Positions 36,478-45,232 of a stretch of 64,000 nt of DNA are shown here, piece after piece (within the stretch, counting starts at the first letter, position 1; every line of letters begins with the position of its first letter). The notes below the pieces were generated by a model. The model searched no databases. It saw nothing but the letters and a program-made list of their open reading frames with translations, and was not told the DNA's origin. The translations under genes and the position numbers were made by a program. Origin of the DNA: Aquisalimonas sp007126095 (lineage in GTDB: Bacteria > Pseudomonadota > Gammaproteobacteria > Nitrococcales > Aquisalimonadaceae); assembly GCF_048323695.1 (NCBI RefSeq), contig NZ_JBLWFT010000003.1, positions 201,405-265,404 of the forward strand. The letters run 5' to 3'.

Positions 36478-36497
36478 GCCCGATCCCGGGATCGGGC
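36478..36497 (-). terminator. 20-bp perfect palindrome at the end of the matrixin gene
   Basis: GCCCGATCCCGGGATCGGGC, a perfect palindrome abutting the stop codon. It could be a terminator hairpin for the leftward protease gene or a DNA-binding site; no T-run follows. Confidence 0.4.
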
Positions 36498-37231
36498 TAA
36501 CGACTTGCGTCATCACCCGCATCACGTCGGGCGAGGTCATCGGAGCCGTATCCGTACAGCCGCCGGACTCCACGCAGGTCGCCCGGCTGCAGTTCATCGA
36601 AGGCTTCGGTGTACCGGAACGCCATCACCTGCCCGGACGGCCCGGGGTGATCCAGACCAATGGCGTGACCGATCTCGTGTATCAGCGTATAGCGAATGTC
36701 GTACACATCCTTGTCGCCGTCGAACCCGACTTTCCACTCCTGCTCGGGATTCAGGCACACCAGCGCCTGATCAATGGCGCGCACACCGTCCTGCGGATCG
36801 GGGGCGTAAGAGACGTTGGCGAATGCGCGCCCCCTGGGCCGGCCCTGAGCACCGACAACGATATCGGCCTCCCGGGCATCACTGACCTGATGGAATGACA
36901 GGCCAGCGGAGCGCTCCCACACCTGAAACGCCGCCGCAGTCTCCCGCGTCAGCGTCTCCATGGACAGATTCTGGTCAGCAAGCCCCTTGATGGGCGCCAG
37001 TTCGCGACAGTTGCGCGCATCATCGAACCGTAGCGCGCGGTCCGCGAAGGCGTAGCTGACACTCGCCCCCACGCCCAGTTCCTGATCGCCCCACTTCACC
37101 TTGTAGCCGTCGAGCTCAAGCAACCGATAGGCATCATCGCCGTCATGGGCAACCAAGGCCCCGGCGAACGCGAGCAGGCCGGGAATGGCTAGAGCCCGCG
37201 CGAGCAGGCATGCACGGATTGTTGATCGCAA
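36497..37231 (-). CDS. Secreted matrixin-type zinc metalloprotease (M10)
   Basis: 244 residues with a signal peptide (LLARALAIPGLLAFAGALVAHD). Zinc motif HEIGHAIGLDHPG (HExxHxxGxxH) and a following Met-turn candidate VMAFRY define a metzincin of the matrixin group. An upstream AFQVWERSAGLSFHQV segment is also typical. Exported; substrate unknown. No C-terminal RTX repeats, so it does not look like a type I secreted serralysin. Divergent from the PRC-barrel gene across about 220 bp. Confidence 0.88.
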   Translation of the reverse strand: MRSTIRACLLARALAIPGLLAFAGALVAHDGDDAYRLLELDGYKVKWGDQELGVGASVSYAFADRALRFDDARNCRELAPIKGLADQNLSMETLTRETAAAFQVWERSAGLSFHQVSDAREADIVVGAQGRPRGRAFANVSYAPDPQDGVRAIDQALVCLNPEQEWKVGFDGDKDVYDIRYTLIHEIGHAIGLDHPGPSGQVMAFRYTEAFDELQPGDLRGVRRLYGYGSDDLARRDAGDDASR

Positions 37232-37452
37232 CGCGGTCTCCGGACAGTGACACCTGAATGCACTTGGGGAGACCGTACAAGAGCGCTTCAGCCGGTTATC
37301 GGGACTGCGTCACAGGACGGGGAACAGGTGCGCCACCGCACCGACACGGCAGCTGCAAATCGCCACCCTGAACGAGCATTCCCAGCGAAGGGAACTGCGC
37401 TCCAGACCCAGGAGGGTCCGGCAGACTGCCGGCAATCACAGGAGAACCAACC

Positions 37453-37884
37453 ATGAAGAAACTGACCGCACTCACCCTTTCCGCCGCCATTGTCCCGGCA
37501 TTGGTACTGGGCACCGCCGCGTTCGCGGAGGACCGCGACGACATGCATGATGACGACATGCAGGCCGAGGCCGAGCATGCCGGCGAGCAGTACATGAGCG
37601 GCAAGCCTGCGGGTGCATTCTACGCCGACGATGTCATCGGCAAGACTGTCAAGCACCGGGCGTCGGATGAGGACGTGGGCGAAATCGAAGATCTGGTAAT
37701 CGGCGAGGACGGCAGTATCCTCGGCGTCGTTATCTCGACCGGTGGCTTCCTCGGGCTTGGCGGACAGGATGTCGGCCTGGGCTGGGATCAGTTGCAGCAC
37801 ACCATGGAGGACGACGAGTCCGTGTTCTACGTGGACATGGACGAAGAGACGCTGCGGAACGCGCCCGAGTACGAGCGCGACTGA
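37453..37884 (+). CDS. Exported PRC-barrel domain protein
   Basis: 143 residues. Signal peptide (MKKLTALTLSAAIVPALVLGTAAFA), a His/Asp/Met-rich linker (DDMHDDDMQAEAEHAGE), then a PRC barrel (DVIGKTVKHRASDEDVGEIEDLVIGEDGSILGVVI, in part). Periplasmic; PRC proteins often answer stress, but the role is unknown. The ATG follows AGGAGAACCAACC. It ends in front of a strong terminator. Confidence 0.88.
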   Translation: MKKLTALTLSAAIVPALVLGTAAFAEDRDDMHDDDMQAEAEHAGEQYMSGKPAGAFYADDVIGKTVKHRASDEDVGEIEDLVIGEDGSILGVVISTGGFLGLGGQDVGLGWDQLQHTMEDDESVFYVDMDEETLRNAPEYERD

Positions 37885-37903
37885 TCCGGTTCAGTAAGGA
37901 GCC

Positions 37904-37928
37904 AACGGGGGCACGCTGTGCCCCCGTT
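37904..37928. terminator. Terminator between convergent PRC-barrel and outer-membrane genes
   Basis: Perfect 11-bp stem AACGGGGGCAC / GTGCCCCCGTT with a 3-nt loop. Placed 20 nt past the PRC-barrel stop and 15 nt before the stop of the leftward gene, so it can serve both. Confidence 0.75.
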
Positions 37929-37943
37929 GTCTGACACATGAGG

Positions 37944-38489
37944 TCAGAAGTTGTAACCCATACCCAGGGTATACGCCCAGGCCCCATCATCCTTGAAGGC
38001 GTCGTCAACATCGCTGGAGCTGCTGAAGAACCACTGGTACTCCACCCGACCCAGGAGATAGGTCTTGGTGCGTACGTAGTACTTGCCCCCGAGTTCCAGC
38101 CCCGCGAAACCGCTGTCCTTGACGCCATCGCCGTAGATCACGCCGAGGCTGCCGCCGAGGAACGGCCGCATGCGCTCAGTGGGCGCAAACTGGTAATTCA
38201 CGTAGCCGCGGGTGGTCCCGTTCCAGAAGTCATCCTTGACGTTCTCGCCCTCAATGCTGGCGTAATTGACGCTTTGCCGGGCACCCACGATGAGATAATC
38301 CTGCAGATACCAGCCAATATCGCCTGTGGCACCAAAACTGCCGCTATCGATATTCTTGTCACTGGACCCGGTACCGGAGATCGAGAACTCCCGATCACCC
38401 GCGGCTGGACCGAACTCCTGGGCCGGGGCCGCAAACGGCAACAACCCAACGAGACCAAGTACAACCACCGCCGTTTTCAAGTTCTTCAT
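37944..38489 (-). CDS. Small outer-membrane beta-barrel protein
   Basis: 181 residues. Signal peptide ending AAPAQEF, alternating hydrophobic/polar strands (e.g. GYVNYQFAP, LGGKYYVRTKTYLLGRVEYQWFF) and a C-terminal phenylalanine (GMGYNF), the BAM recognition signal. Eight-strand OmpW/OmpA-barrel type by size. Probably monocistronic. Ligand or function unknown. Confidence 0.85.
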   Translation of the reverse strand: MKNLKTAVVVLGLVGLLPFAAPAQEFGPAAGDREFSISGTGSSDKNIDSGSFGATGDIGWYLQDYLIVGARQSVNYASIEGENVKDDFWNGTTRGYVNYQFAPTERMRPFLGGSLGVIYGDGVKDSGFAGLELGGKYYVRTKTYLLGRVEYQWFFSSSSDVDDAFKDDGAWAYTLGMGYNF

Positions 38490-38647
38490 GCCACACTACT
38501 CCCACTTCAAGGGCCACTGAACCCAACACCTTCGGGGCGGCTCAAGCCCGGAGTTCAGGGCACCGCAATCGAATGAAAAAGGCCTGAGCTGAGAGTAAGA
38601 CTGGGGCATGAGGCTATACGGCGTCTGTGCGGCGGCATACTGAAGGT

Positions 38648-39661
38648 TTAGCAGTCGATCTCGAAGTCGACCTGACCGATGAGCTGACCCGACTCGGTGC
38701 GCACCCGCACCCGCCAGTGGCCGTTAGGCTCATCGGGGAAGTTTTCCTTGTAGGTCCAGATTCGGTAGCCCTCTTCCCGACCACCGAAGATCTCCACGTC
38801 CACGCGGTCGTGGAGGCGGCCGTTGTGACTCCACTCGTGGTGGACCGACTCGTTGAGGCCGCGCGGGGCGCGAACGCCTGAGAAGGCATAGACACGGCCA
38901 CCATCGAGCGCTTCCGGGCAGGGCACCTCCTTCATGCCGTTGGCACGGCGCATGTCCTCGTCCAGATCATCGGTAATGGCCATGTCCGTCAGCCAGAAGG
39001 TGGCCGGAGGCACGATCGCCCGGCCGAACCAGGCCGATGCACCCAGCGCGACCGTCAGTGCCACAAGCCCCGCCACGCCGGCCAGCCCCCGCGCCGGAAC
39101 CCCCTGGGTGAGACTGGGGAACGCGAATATGACCGTAAGCACGGTCGCCGTGGCGTAGGTCTGCGGCGTGCTCAGATGGAAAATGATCGGCAGGGCCGTC
39201 AGCAACGTCACGAAGATGGCCGTGGCGTGGTAGGCCAGATAGAGCCATCGCCGCCGCGTCAGGCGGCCATGGTAGACGGGATCCCAGATGGACACCACCG
39301 CCGCCGCACCGATGGCGACGGTGAACAGCGCCTGCGTGCTGGTCCACGTGGTGGTGATCAGGAAAAAGGGCAGGACGAAGAAGAAGCTTTCCTGGTGAAC
39401 CAGCTGCGTGGTGAAGTGCACCACCGGCGCCGGCACCTCCATGCCGATCCAGCGCCCCACGAGCAACCGGATGGGGCGCTCCAGCAGCAACAGCACCCAG
39501 CTCGCCAGCATTAGCGCCGCAATGGCGCTCGCCATGCCCTCCTGGCGATCCACCAGGACGAAGCTGCCGACACCCGAGAGGAAGCCGATCAACGCAAACA
39601 GATAGGGGTGGCGCCGGACGAACACGCCCAGCCGCAGGATTTTCACTTTGTATGCGGACAT
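38648..39661 (-). CDS. DUF5924 family membrane protein with C-terminal DUF2914-like domain
   Basis: 337 residues. About seven membrane helices in the N-terminal two thirds (e.g. YLFALIGFLSGVGSFVL, ALMLASWVLLLLERPI, LFTVAIGAAAVVSIW), then a soluble C-terminal domain resembling DUF2914 (VHHEWSHNGRLHDRVDVEIFGG, GHWRVRVRTESGQLIGQVDFEI). Function unknown. It is followed, in the same direction upstream, by the phospholipase-D-like gene, 86 bp apart. Confidence 0.8.
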   Translation of the reverse strand: MSAYKVKILRLGVFVRRHPYLFALIGFLSGVGSFVLVDRQEGMASAIAALMLASWVLLLLERPIRLLVGRWIGMEVPAPVVHFTTQLVHQESFFFVLPFFLITTTWTSTQALFTVAIGAAAVVSIWDPVYHGRLTRRRWLYLAYHATAIFVTLLTALPIIFHLSTPQTYATATVLTVIFAFPSLTQGVPARGLAGVAGLVALTVALGASAWFGRAIVPPATFWLTDMAITDDLDEDMRRANGMKEVPCPEALDGGRVYAFSGVRAPRGLNESVHHEWSHNGRLHDRVDVEIFGGREEGYRIWTYKENFPDEPNGHWRVRVRTESGQLIGQVDFEIDC

Positions 39662-39747
39662 TGCCGTTGTGTGCCCTGTCTTGGCCGCCGATCAGTATCA
39701 GGGCGCACACCTTACCGCAAACAGCGTAAGCAGTCGGCCGTACCGGT

Positions 39748-41229
39748 TCAGAACGTGGACATGCCGCTGCCTTCCATCAACCGGTACTGCCAGTAGCGTA
39801 GCCAGCCGGCATCGCCGTGCTCCTCGAAAGGCAGGCTGTAGACGCGTTCCGGGGTGTTCTGCCAGCGCCGCTCGAAGAAGTCGACGGCATCGCGCATGAC
39901 CGCCGCGTCGGGGTCGGCGCAAATGCGCACGCTGGTCTCCAGGTTCAGGTCATCGAGATTGCGACGGGTGTAGTTGGCGGACCCGACCATCAGTTCCGCA
40001 CCACCGTCGGCCGCCCGGTAGAGCAGAAACTTGCTGTGGCACTGCTCGCCCGTGGTCGTGCACCAACGCACGGGCACGCCGGCCTGCGCCAGCTCCGCTG
40101 CGACGGGCTGATTCGGTACACCGTCCTTCTCGCGCCCGAACGCGGCAATGTTCGGATCCAGCAGTACGCGCACGGCCACGCCGCGCCGATGTGCGGCCTG
40201 CAACGCGTCGACAATGTCGCGGTGGGAGAGATAGAACATGGCCAGGTCCAGTGTGTCACCGGATTCCGCACCGTCCAGGACCGAAAGCACACGAGCGAGA
40301 ATGGCCGACTCCGTCAGCACCTGGATGCGCGCCGAGCCCTCGCCCGCGGGTATGTCAGCCAGCTCTTCACGCGCCGGCAGGTCGATCTCCGCCTGCGAGA
40401 ACCGGAGTACCGCCCGCTCCGTGTCCAGCAGATCCAGCGCGGCCGGCCCGGGAAATTCCACTCCCGAATTACTGTGGGCGCTCGAGGCATCGTGGGGATT
40501 TGCGGAGGTCACCAGGCCGGTCCAGCCATCTGGCGCGTCGACGATCAGGGTCTTGCGATGATTCGCCTTGAAGTTGAGCATCTTCAACAGACTGCGCAAC
40601 GGCACCGCTTCCTCGCCTACCGGGTTCGGCAACCAGCCACTCCCGGGCGCATCACCAAGCCACTGGCAGCATATCCGCCACAGGCCGGACCACACCGGGT
40701 TGGAATCCCGCAGCGCCTCCAGCCGGGCTACCACCACCTCCACGCCGGCTGCTTCAAGCCGCTGGAGATTGTCGTTGGTGACACCGCCGTAGACGGTGTT
40801 CATGGGATCGGTAATCAGTACCACCGGCATGGACGGATACGCCCGTTTCTTCGCCACCAAAGCCGCGGTGACCTCGTCGGATAACGGGCGCATGTCGTCG
40901 CCCTCAACGTCACCGGCGAAGTCGTTGAACAGGAACATGTTCAACACCACCAGCCGCTCAGCGCCATCGATCAGCTCCAGTACCCGATCGAAAGTGCGGT
41001 GATCCATTCGCCGCGCGCCGTTGCGGTCGACCCAGGTGTCGTCCGCGAGAAACCGGGCCTCACCCGCCACCCGCTCTGGCATGGCCATGCTGACGCCTTC
41101 CGGCAAGGGTTTGACCGTGTGGTACACGGCCATACTGATCCAGGCGCCGCACAGCACCACGAGCGCCATCAGCGCAGTGCGCCGGAGTGTCCGGCGCACG
41201 CCTTGGCGGGCATGCCTCGCGGATTTCAT
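39748..41229 (-). CDS. Phospholipase D-like protein, cardiolipin synthase-like (second copy)
   Basis: 493 residues. One N-terminal membrane helix (LMALVVLCGAWISMAVY) anchors two PLD domains. First HKD motif NHRKTLIVDAPD with TSANPHDAS; second CHSKFLLYRAAD with GSANYTRRN. The spacing and N-terminal anchor suit an inner-membrane phosphatidyltransferase or phospholipase facing the periplasm. Start at 41229 (MKSARHARQ) is chosen because AGGT lies 6 nt before it; the alternative is a TTG 15 nt upstream. Not closely similar to the PLD at 31816. Confidence 0.85.
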   Translation of the reverse strand: MKSARHARQGVRRTLRRTALMALVVLCGAWISMAVYHTVKPLPEGVSMAMPERVAGEARFLADDTWVDRNGARRMDHRTFDRVLELIDGAERLVVLNMFLFNDFAGDVEGDDMRPLSDEVTAALVAKKRAYPSMPVVLITDPMNTVYGGVTNDNLQRLEAAGVEVVVARLEALRDSNPVWSGLWRICCQWLGDAPGSGWLPNPVGEEAVPLRSLLKMLNFKANHRKTLIVDAPDGWTGLVTSANPHDASSAHSNSGVEFPGPAALDLLDTERAVLRFSQAEIDLPAREELADIPAGEGSARIQVLTESAILARVLSVLDGAESGDTLDLAMFYLSHRDIVDALQAAHRRGVAVRVLLDPNIAAFGREKDGVPNQPVAAELAQAGVPVRWCTTTGEQCHSKFLLYRAADGGAELMVGSANYTRRNLDDLNLETSVRICADPDAAVMRDAVDFFERRWQNTPERVYSLPFEEHGDAGWLRYWQYRLMEGSGMSTF

Positions 41230-41248
41230 GGCATGACCTGACAACCGC

Positions 41249-42361
41249 TCAGTAAAGGGCCTTCAGTGACTTCCGCGCAAAGGGTTCCACCTCGGTGGTG
41301 CGCCCTTCCTTAACCTTGATCAGCCATTCCGGATCCTGCAGCAGAGCGCGCCCCACGGCAATGAGATCGAACTCGTTGTTGGTCATCCGCCCCACCAGCT
41401 CGTCGATGCCCGACTGCTCCACCTGCTCCTGCTTGCTGGCCATGGTGCCGCTGATGAAGTCTTCGGTGAGACCGACGCTGCCCACGGACATGGTAGGCAT
41501 ACCGGTGAGCTTCTTCACCCAGCCGGCAAGGTTCAGATCGGAGCCCTCGAACTCAGGCTCCCAGAAGCGGCGCGTGGAGGCGTGGAAGATATCGACGCCG
41601 GCCGCCACCAGCGGCTTCAGCCACTGCTCAAGCTCCTCCGGCGTATGCGCCAGACGGGCGTTGTAGTCCTGCATCTTCCACTGGGAGAAGCGCAGCATGA
41701 CCGGGAAATCGGGGCTGACCCGTGCACGGATCGCCTCGATGATTTCGATGGCGAAGCGCTGCCGGTTGGCCATGGAGCCGCCGTACTCGTCATCCCGCTG
41801 GTTGGTGCCTTCCCAGAAGAACTGGTCGATCAGGTAGCCGTGAGCACCGTGGACCTCGACGCCGTCAAAGCCAAGCGCTTCCGCGTCGGCGGCCGCGTCG
41901 GCGAACGCCTTGACCACGTCCTGGATGTCCTCTTTGGTCATGGCCTTGCCGTTGGGCTTCCCGGGAGCGTACAGCCCGGACGGGCTATGGCCCGGGACGG
42001 ACGGGTCGGGCTCGGTGCCCTCGCGACGCACGGCACCCACGTGCCAGAGCTGCGGGAAGATTTCACCGCCCTCGGCGTGCACGGCATCGGCCACCCTCTT
42101 CCAGCCCGCCAGCGCCGCCTCGCCGTGGAAGAAGGGCACGTCCGGATAGCCGTTGGCGGCCTTGTGGTTCACCGTGGTGCCTTCAGTGATCAGCAGCCCG
42201 ACCTCACCGGCGGCGCGCCGGCGGTAGTAGGCCACCACGTCGTCGTTGGGCACATTGCCCGGTGAGAAATTGCGCGTCATCGGCGCCATGGCGACACGGT
42301 TGCGCAGCTTCAGGGATTTCACCTGATACGGTTCGAACAGCGGGCCGGCGTTGCTGGACAT
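41249..42361 (-). CDS. NADH:flavin oxidoreductase, old yellow enzyme family
   Basis: 370-residue FMN TIM barrel. LRNRVAMAPMTRNFS at the N-terminus, the substrate-binding HGAHGYLIDQFFW (His-Asn type variant) and a C-terminal phosphate-binding VGSVGL...LIAVGRALLQDPEW. Reduces activated alkenes such as enones. Divergent from an HxlR-type regulator with inverted repeats between, so probably electrophile- or quinone-induced, as in other HxlR/OYE pairs. Confidence 0.92.
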   Translation of the reverse strand: MSSNAGPLFEPYQVKSLKLRNRVAMAPMTRNFSPGNVPNDDVVAYYRRRAAGEVGLLITEGTTVNHKAANGYPDVPFFHGEAALAGWKRVADAVHAEGGEIFPQLWHVGAVRREGTEPDPSVPGHSPSGLYAPGKPNGKAMTKEDIQDVVKAFADAAADAEALGFDGVEVHGAHGYLIDQFFWEGTNQRDDEYGGSMANRQRFAIEIIEAIRARVSPDFPVMLRFSQWKMQDYNARLAHTPEELEQWLKPLVAAGVDIFHASTRRFWEPEFEGSDLNLAGWVKKLTGMPTMSVGSVGLTEDFISGTMASKQEQVEQSGIDELVGRMTNNEFDLIAVGRALLQDPEWLIKVKEGRTTEVEPFARKSLKALY

Positions 42362-42410
42362 GGCGCAATACTCCTGATGGTCGGGCGCGGCGTCATTGAC
42401 GCCGCAGTCT

Positions 42411-42454
42411 GGTTTCGTTTTGAAACCCTATTGATTCAAGTTTCATATTGCAAC
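42411..42454. promoter_or_regulatory. HxlR operator candidates between OYE and HxlR genes
   Basis: Three AT-rich inverted repeats in a row: GGTTTCGTTTTGAAACC (42411-42427), TTGATTCAA (42431-42439) and GTTTCATATTGCAAC (42440-42454). They span the divergent promoter region and stand out from the GC-rich surroundings. Binding by the adjacent regulator is inferred. Confidence 0.55.
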
Positions 42455-42475
42455 CAATTTGGATACGCTGATCCT

Positions 42476-42949
42476 ATGGTGAAGAAACGCTTCGACGATG
42501 CCTCCTGCTCCGTCGCCCGCGCCCTCGACGAGGTGGGTGACTGGTGGTCGCTGCTGGTGGTGCTGCAAGCCATGTACGGCACGCGCCGGTTCGTGGATTT
42601 CCAGCAGCAGCTCGGCATCGCCCGTAACATCCTCTGCGACCGGCTCGGCCGGCTGGTGGAGCACGGTGTTCTGGAAAAGGTGGACGTGGGCGAACACGGT
42701 TCACGCTTCGAGTATCGCCTCACCCGAAAAGGCCGGGATCTCTTCCCGGTGGTGATCGCCCTGCGCCAGTGGGGCGACAAGTGGAACCCCGCCCCCGACG
42801 CCCCACACCTGGACCTGCGCGACCGCCGCACCGGCCGACCGGTGCGACTGGTCCAGGTGGAGGATGCGGACGGCAACCCGCTGTCGGTACGGGATGTGTT
42901 CCTGCCGGACGTCCAGGGCAGGGACGAGCGGACGGCAACTACGCGCTGA
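42476..42949 (+). CDS. HxlR-family transcriptional regulator
   Basis: 157 residues. Winged-helix HTH with the HxlR pattern: CSVARALDEVGDWWSLLVVLQAMYGTRRF, QLGIARNILCDRLGRLVEHGVLEK and FEYRLTRKGRDLFPVV. Cys13 in CSVARAL is at the position of the redox- or electrophile-sensing cysteine of several HxlR members. Start at 42476 begins the domain; the upstream in-frame extension covers the operator region. Likely repressor of the divergent old yellow enzyme. Its 3-prime end overlaps the convergent zinc-ribbon gene by 11 bp. Confidence 0.88.
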   Translation: MVKKRFDDASCSVARALDEVGDWWSLLVVLQAMYGTRRFVDFQQQLGIARNILCDRLGRLVEHGVLEKVDVGEHGSRFEYRLTRKGRDLFPVVIALRQWGDKWNPAPDAPHLDLRDRRTGRPVRLVQVEDADGNPLSVRDVFLPDVQGRDERTATTR

Positions 42950-43313
42950 TCGGCGACCGGCAGGTGCCGCACACCCGCTGTCGCGAGGAAATGCGCGTGG
43001 TGCGGGCCTTGTGGCGTTTGTTGTCCCAGCACAGGGGGCAGTAGAGGGCATCGTCGCCGTCGAAGCGGTAACAGCCGTTCTTCACCTCCACGGGCTCGTC
43101 ACTCCCCGCTGCCGCCTGCTTCAGGGTGCGGTTCTCGGCCTCCAGCGATGCGATCCGCTCCTGCAGCTGGTCAGCTTCCCGGCGTGCCGCGTCCAGCTTC
43201 TCGCCCAACTCGGTGATGCGGGCATCCAGCGCTGCCCGCTCACCGTCTGCAGCCAGGGCACGCAGCCGCTCCAGCAGCTCCATGGCGTCATCGAACGACG
43301 TGGCGTGTGCCAT
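42939..43313 (-). CDS. Coiled-coil protein with C-terminal zinc ribbon
   Basis: 124 residues, family not recognised. Residues about 10-68 form a heptad-rich coiled coil (LLERLRALAADGERAALDARI, then READQLQERIASLEAENRTL). The tail has a four-cysteine knuckle, CPLC (92-95) and CGTC (115-118), with DALYCPLCWDNKRHKA between. Probably a dimeric zinc-binding nucleic-acid- or protein-binding factor. 13 bp upstream of it is the stop of yghU, with which it may be co-transcribed. Confidence 0.7.
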   Translation of the reverse strand: MAHATSFDDAMELLERLRALAADGERAALDARITELGEKLDAARREADQLQERIASLEAENRTLKQAAAGSDEPVEVKNGCYRFDGDDALYCPLCWDNKRHKARTTRISSRQRVCGTCRSPISA

Positions 43314-43326
43314 CGATGCGACCCCG

Positions 43327-44211
43327 CTAATCGCCCTTGGCGGCGTCGAGCTTGTCCTGGGTGCGCAGCTCGAAGTCGCTGGCGTCGTGACGCTCCGGGA
43401 GCTGCTCGTGGGGCTCGCCCCAGACGCGGTTGACCATCCGGCCCCGCTGCACGGCCGGGCGCTGATCGATGGTCTCCGCCCAGCGCACCACATGCTCGTA
43501 GGTATGCACCTGCAGGAACTCGGCCGCATTGTAGAGCCGCCCCAGTGCCAGCGCGCCGTACCAGGGCCAGATGGCCATATCGGCAATGGTGTAATCGTCG
43601 CCTGCGACGTAGCGCCGGTGAGCCAGCGTCCGGTCGAGCACGTCGAGCTGGCGTTTCACTTCCATGGTGAAGCGGTTGATCGGGTACTCGTAGTTCTCCG
43701 GGGCGTAGGCATAGAAGTGGCCGAAGCCACCACCCAGGAGCGGCGCCATGCCCATCTGCCAGAACAGCCAGTTCATGCACTCGGTGCGGCCCTGCGCGTC
43801 CTGGGGCATGAAGGCGCCGAACTTCTCCGCCAGGTAGAACAGAATCGAGCCGGACTCGAACACCTGCGTGGCCGGCGATGTGCTCTGATCGACCATGGCG
43901 GGGATCTTGGAGTTGGGGTTGATCTCCACGAAGCCGCTGCCGAACTGCTGCCCTTCCGTGATGCGGATCAGGTGCGCGTCATACTCCGCGCCCTGGTACC
44001 CCAGCGCCAGCAGCTCCTCCAGCATGATGGTGACCTTCACGCCGTTGGGGGTCGCCAGCGAGTAGAGCTGCAGGGGGTGCTTACCCACGGGCAGGTCTTT
44101 TTCGTGGGTGGGCCCGGCGATGGGGCGGTTGATGCTGGCGAACTTGCCACCGCTCTCGGCGTCCCAGGTCCAGACTTTCGGCGGGGTGTACACGGCGTCG
44201 TTACTGGCCAT
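43327..44211 (-). CDS. yghU: Glutathione-dependent disulfide-bond oxidoreductase YghU
   Basis: 294 residues, collinear with E. coli YghU: VWTWDAESGGKFASINRP, GPTHEKDLPVGKHPLQLYSL, the GSH-binding NPNSKIPA and FESGSILFYLAEKFG, TMNWLFW-like CMNWLFWQMG, and the C-terminal ERHDASDFELRTQDK. A nu-class GST that reduces disulphide bonds and organic peroxides with two bound glutathiones. Cytosolic. Leftward, followed by the zinc-ribbon gene. Confidence 0.96.
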   Translation of the reverse strand: MASNDAVYTPPKVWTWDAESGGKFASINRPIAGPTHEKDLPVGKHPLQLYSLATPNGVKVTIMLEELLALGYQGAEYDAHLIRITEGQQFGSGFVEINPNSKIPAMVDQSTSPATQVFESGSILFYLAEKFGAFMPQDAQGRTECMNWLFWQMGMAPLLGGGFGHFYAYAPENYEYPINRFTMEVKRQLDVLDRTLAHRRYVAGDDYTIADMAIWPWYGALALGRLYNAAEFLQVHTYEHVVRWAETIDQRPAVQRGRMVNRVWGEPHEQLPERHDASDFELRTQDKLDAAKGD

Positions 44212-44234
44212 TCAGACTCTCCCGGCTGCATGAG

Positions 44235-44272
44235 AAAAACAGACCTGCTGCCACCGCATGCGGCAGCAGCAG
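44235..44272 (-). terminator. Rho-independent terminator downstream of mtnP
   Basis: On the minus strand an 11-bp stem (GACCTGCTGCC / GGCAGCAGGTC) is followed by TGTTTTTCTC. This is the only hairpin in the window with a clear T-run, and it lies about 60 bp past the mtnP stop. Confidence 0.88.
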
Positions 44273-44332
44273 GTCCGCGTCATGGCTGAACAATGGAAGC
44301 GAACCGCCCGAAGTTCAAGCGCGACGCGCAGG

Positions 44333-45232
44333 TCACAGTCGCCGCCCGGCCACGGCATCCAGTTTACGGACGATGTCCGGGTCGCGGTGTTCCGGCGCAG
44401 TGACAATGGCAACGTCCAGCGCCCGATCGGCTTCCGGACATGGCGGGTGCTCCGAGGGGAACGTTCTGCCCAATCGACGGATGACGCGCTTCGCCTGCTC
44501 GGTGTTCCGCTTCATCACCGCCAGCACCCCGGCCACGTCGACAGCGTCGTGGGTGTCGTGCCAACAGTCGTAGTCGGTGACCATGGCCACGGTCGCGTAA
44601 GCCAGCTCGGCCTCGCGTGCCAGCTTCGCCTCCGGCATGTTGGTCATGCCGATCACGTCACAGCCCCAGGACCGGTACAGCCGCGACTCCGCCCGGGACG
44701 AGAACTGCGGCCCGTCGATGACAACGTAAGTCCCGGATTCCGAGGCGTCGACCTGCTCTTGTGCCATCGCCTCCCGGAGAAGCGGGACCAGGGTGGGGCT
44801 GACCGGATCGGCCATGGAGACATGGGCCACACAACCGGCGCCAAAGAAGCTCCGCTCGCGGTCACGGGTCTGGTCGATGAACTGGTCCACCAGCACGAAC
44901 CGCCCTGGCGGATAGTCCTCACGCAGGGAACCGCACGCGGAGAACGAGACGAGATCGGTGACACCCGCCCGTTTCAGGGCGTCGATGTTGGCGCGGTAGT
45001 TGATATCGCCGGGCGCCAGACGATGGCCGCGTCCGTGGCGCGGCAGGAATCTGACCGGCAGGCCGTCGATCTCCGCGAACAGGATCTCGTCCGACGCCTC
45101 GCCCCACGGGCTTTCGATGCGTTCCCAGCGCGCATTGTCGAGGCCAGGCAGATCATAGAGTCCGCTCCCGCCAATAATCCCGAGCACCGCCTGTTTCCGC
45201 CCGGCTTCGTTTTCATCCGTGTCCGTCGTCAT
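44333..45232 (-). CDS. mtnP: S-methyl-5'-thioadenosine phosphorylase
   Basis: 299 residues. Phosphorolysis of methylthioadenosine to adenine and methylthioribose-1-phosphate in polyamine/methionine salvage. GIIGGSGLYDLPGL (phosphate loop), RHGRGHRLAPGDINYRAN, GPQFSSRAESRLYRSWGCDVIGMTNMPEAKLAREAELAYATVAMVTDYDCWH (in parts). The last block favours adenosine substrate over methylthioinosine. ATG at 45232 follows GGGGGCAG; a longer frame to 45340 has no signal. No mtnA or mtn cluster neighbours. Confidence 0.92.
   Translation of the reverse strand: MTTDTDENEAGRKQAVLGIIGGSGLYDLPGLDNARWERIESPWGEASDEILFAEIDGLPVRFLPRHGRGHRLAPGDINYRANIDALKRAGVTDLVSFSACGSLREDYPPGRFVLVDQFIDQTRDRERSFFGAGCVAHVSMADPVSPTLVPLLREAMAQEQVDASESGTYVVIDGPQFSSRAESRLYRSWGCDVIGMTNMPEAKLAREAELAYATVAMVTDYDCWHDTHDAVDVAGVLAVMKRNTEQAKRVIRRLGRTFPSEHPPCPEADRALDVAIVTAPEHRDPDIVRKLDAVAGRRL

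Noticed and set aside
39748..41229. Treating the second PLD gene as a nuclease-type defence gene.
   Set aside because: Two HKD motifs with an N-terminal membrane anchor fit cardiolipin synthase-like proteins; no helicase or other defence gene is adjacent.
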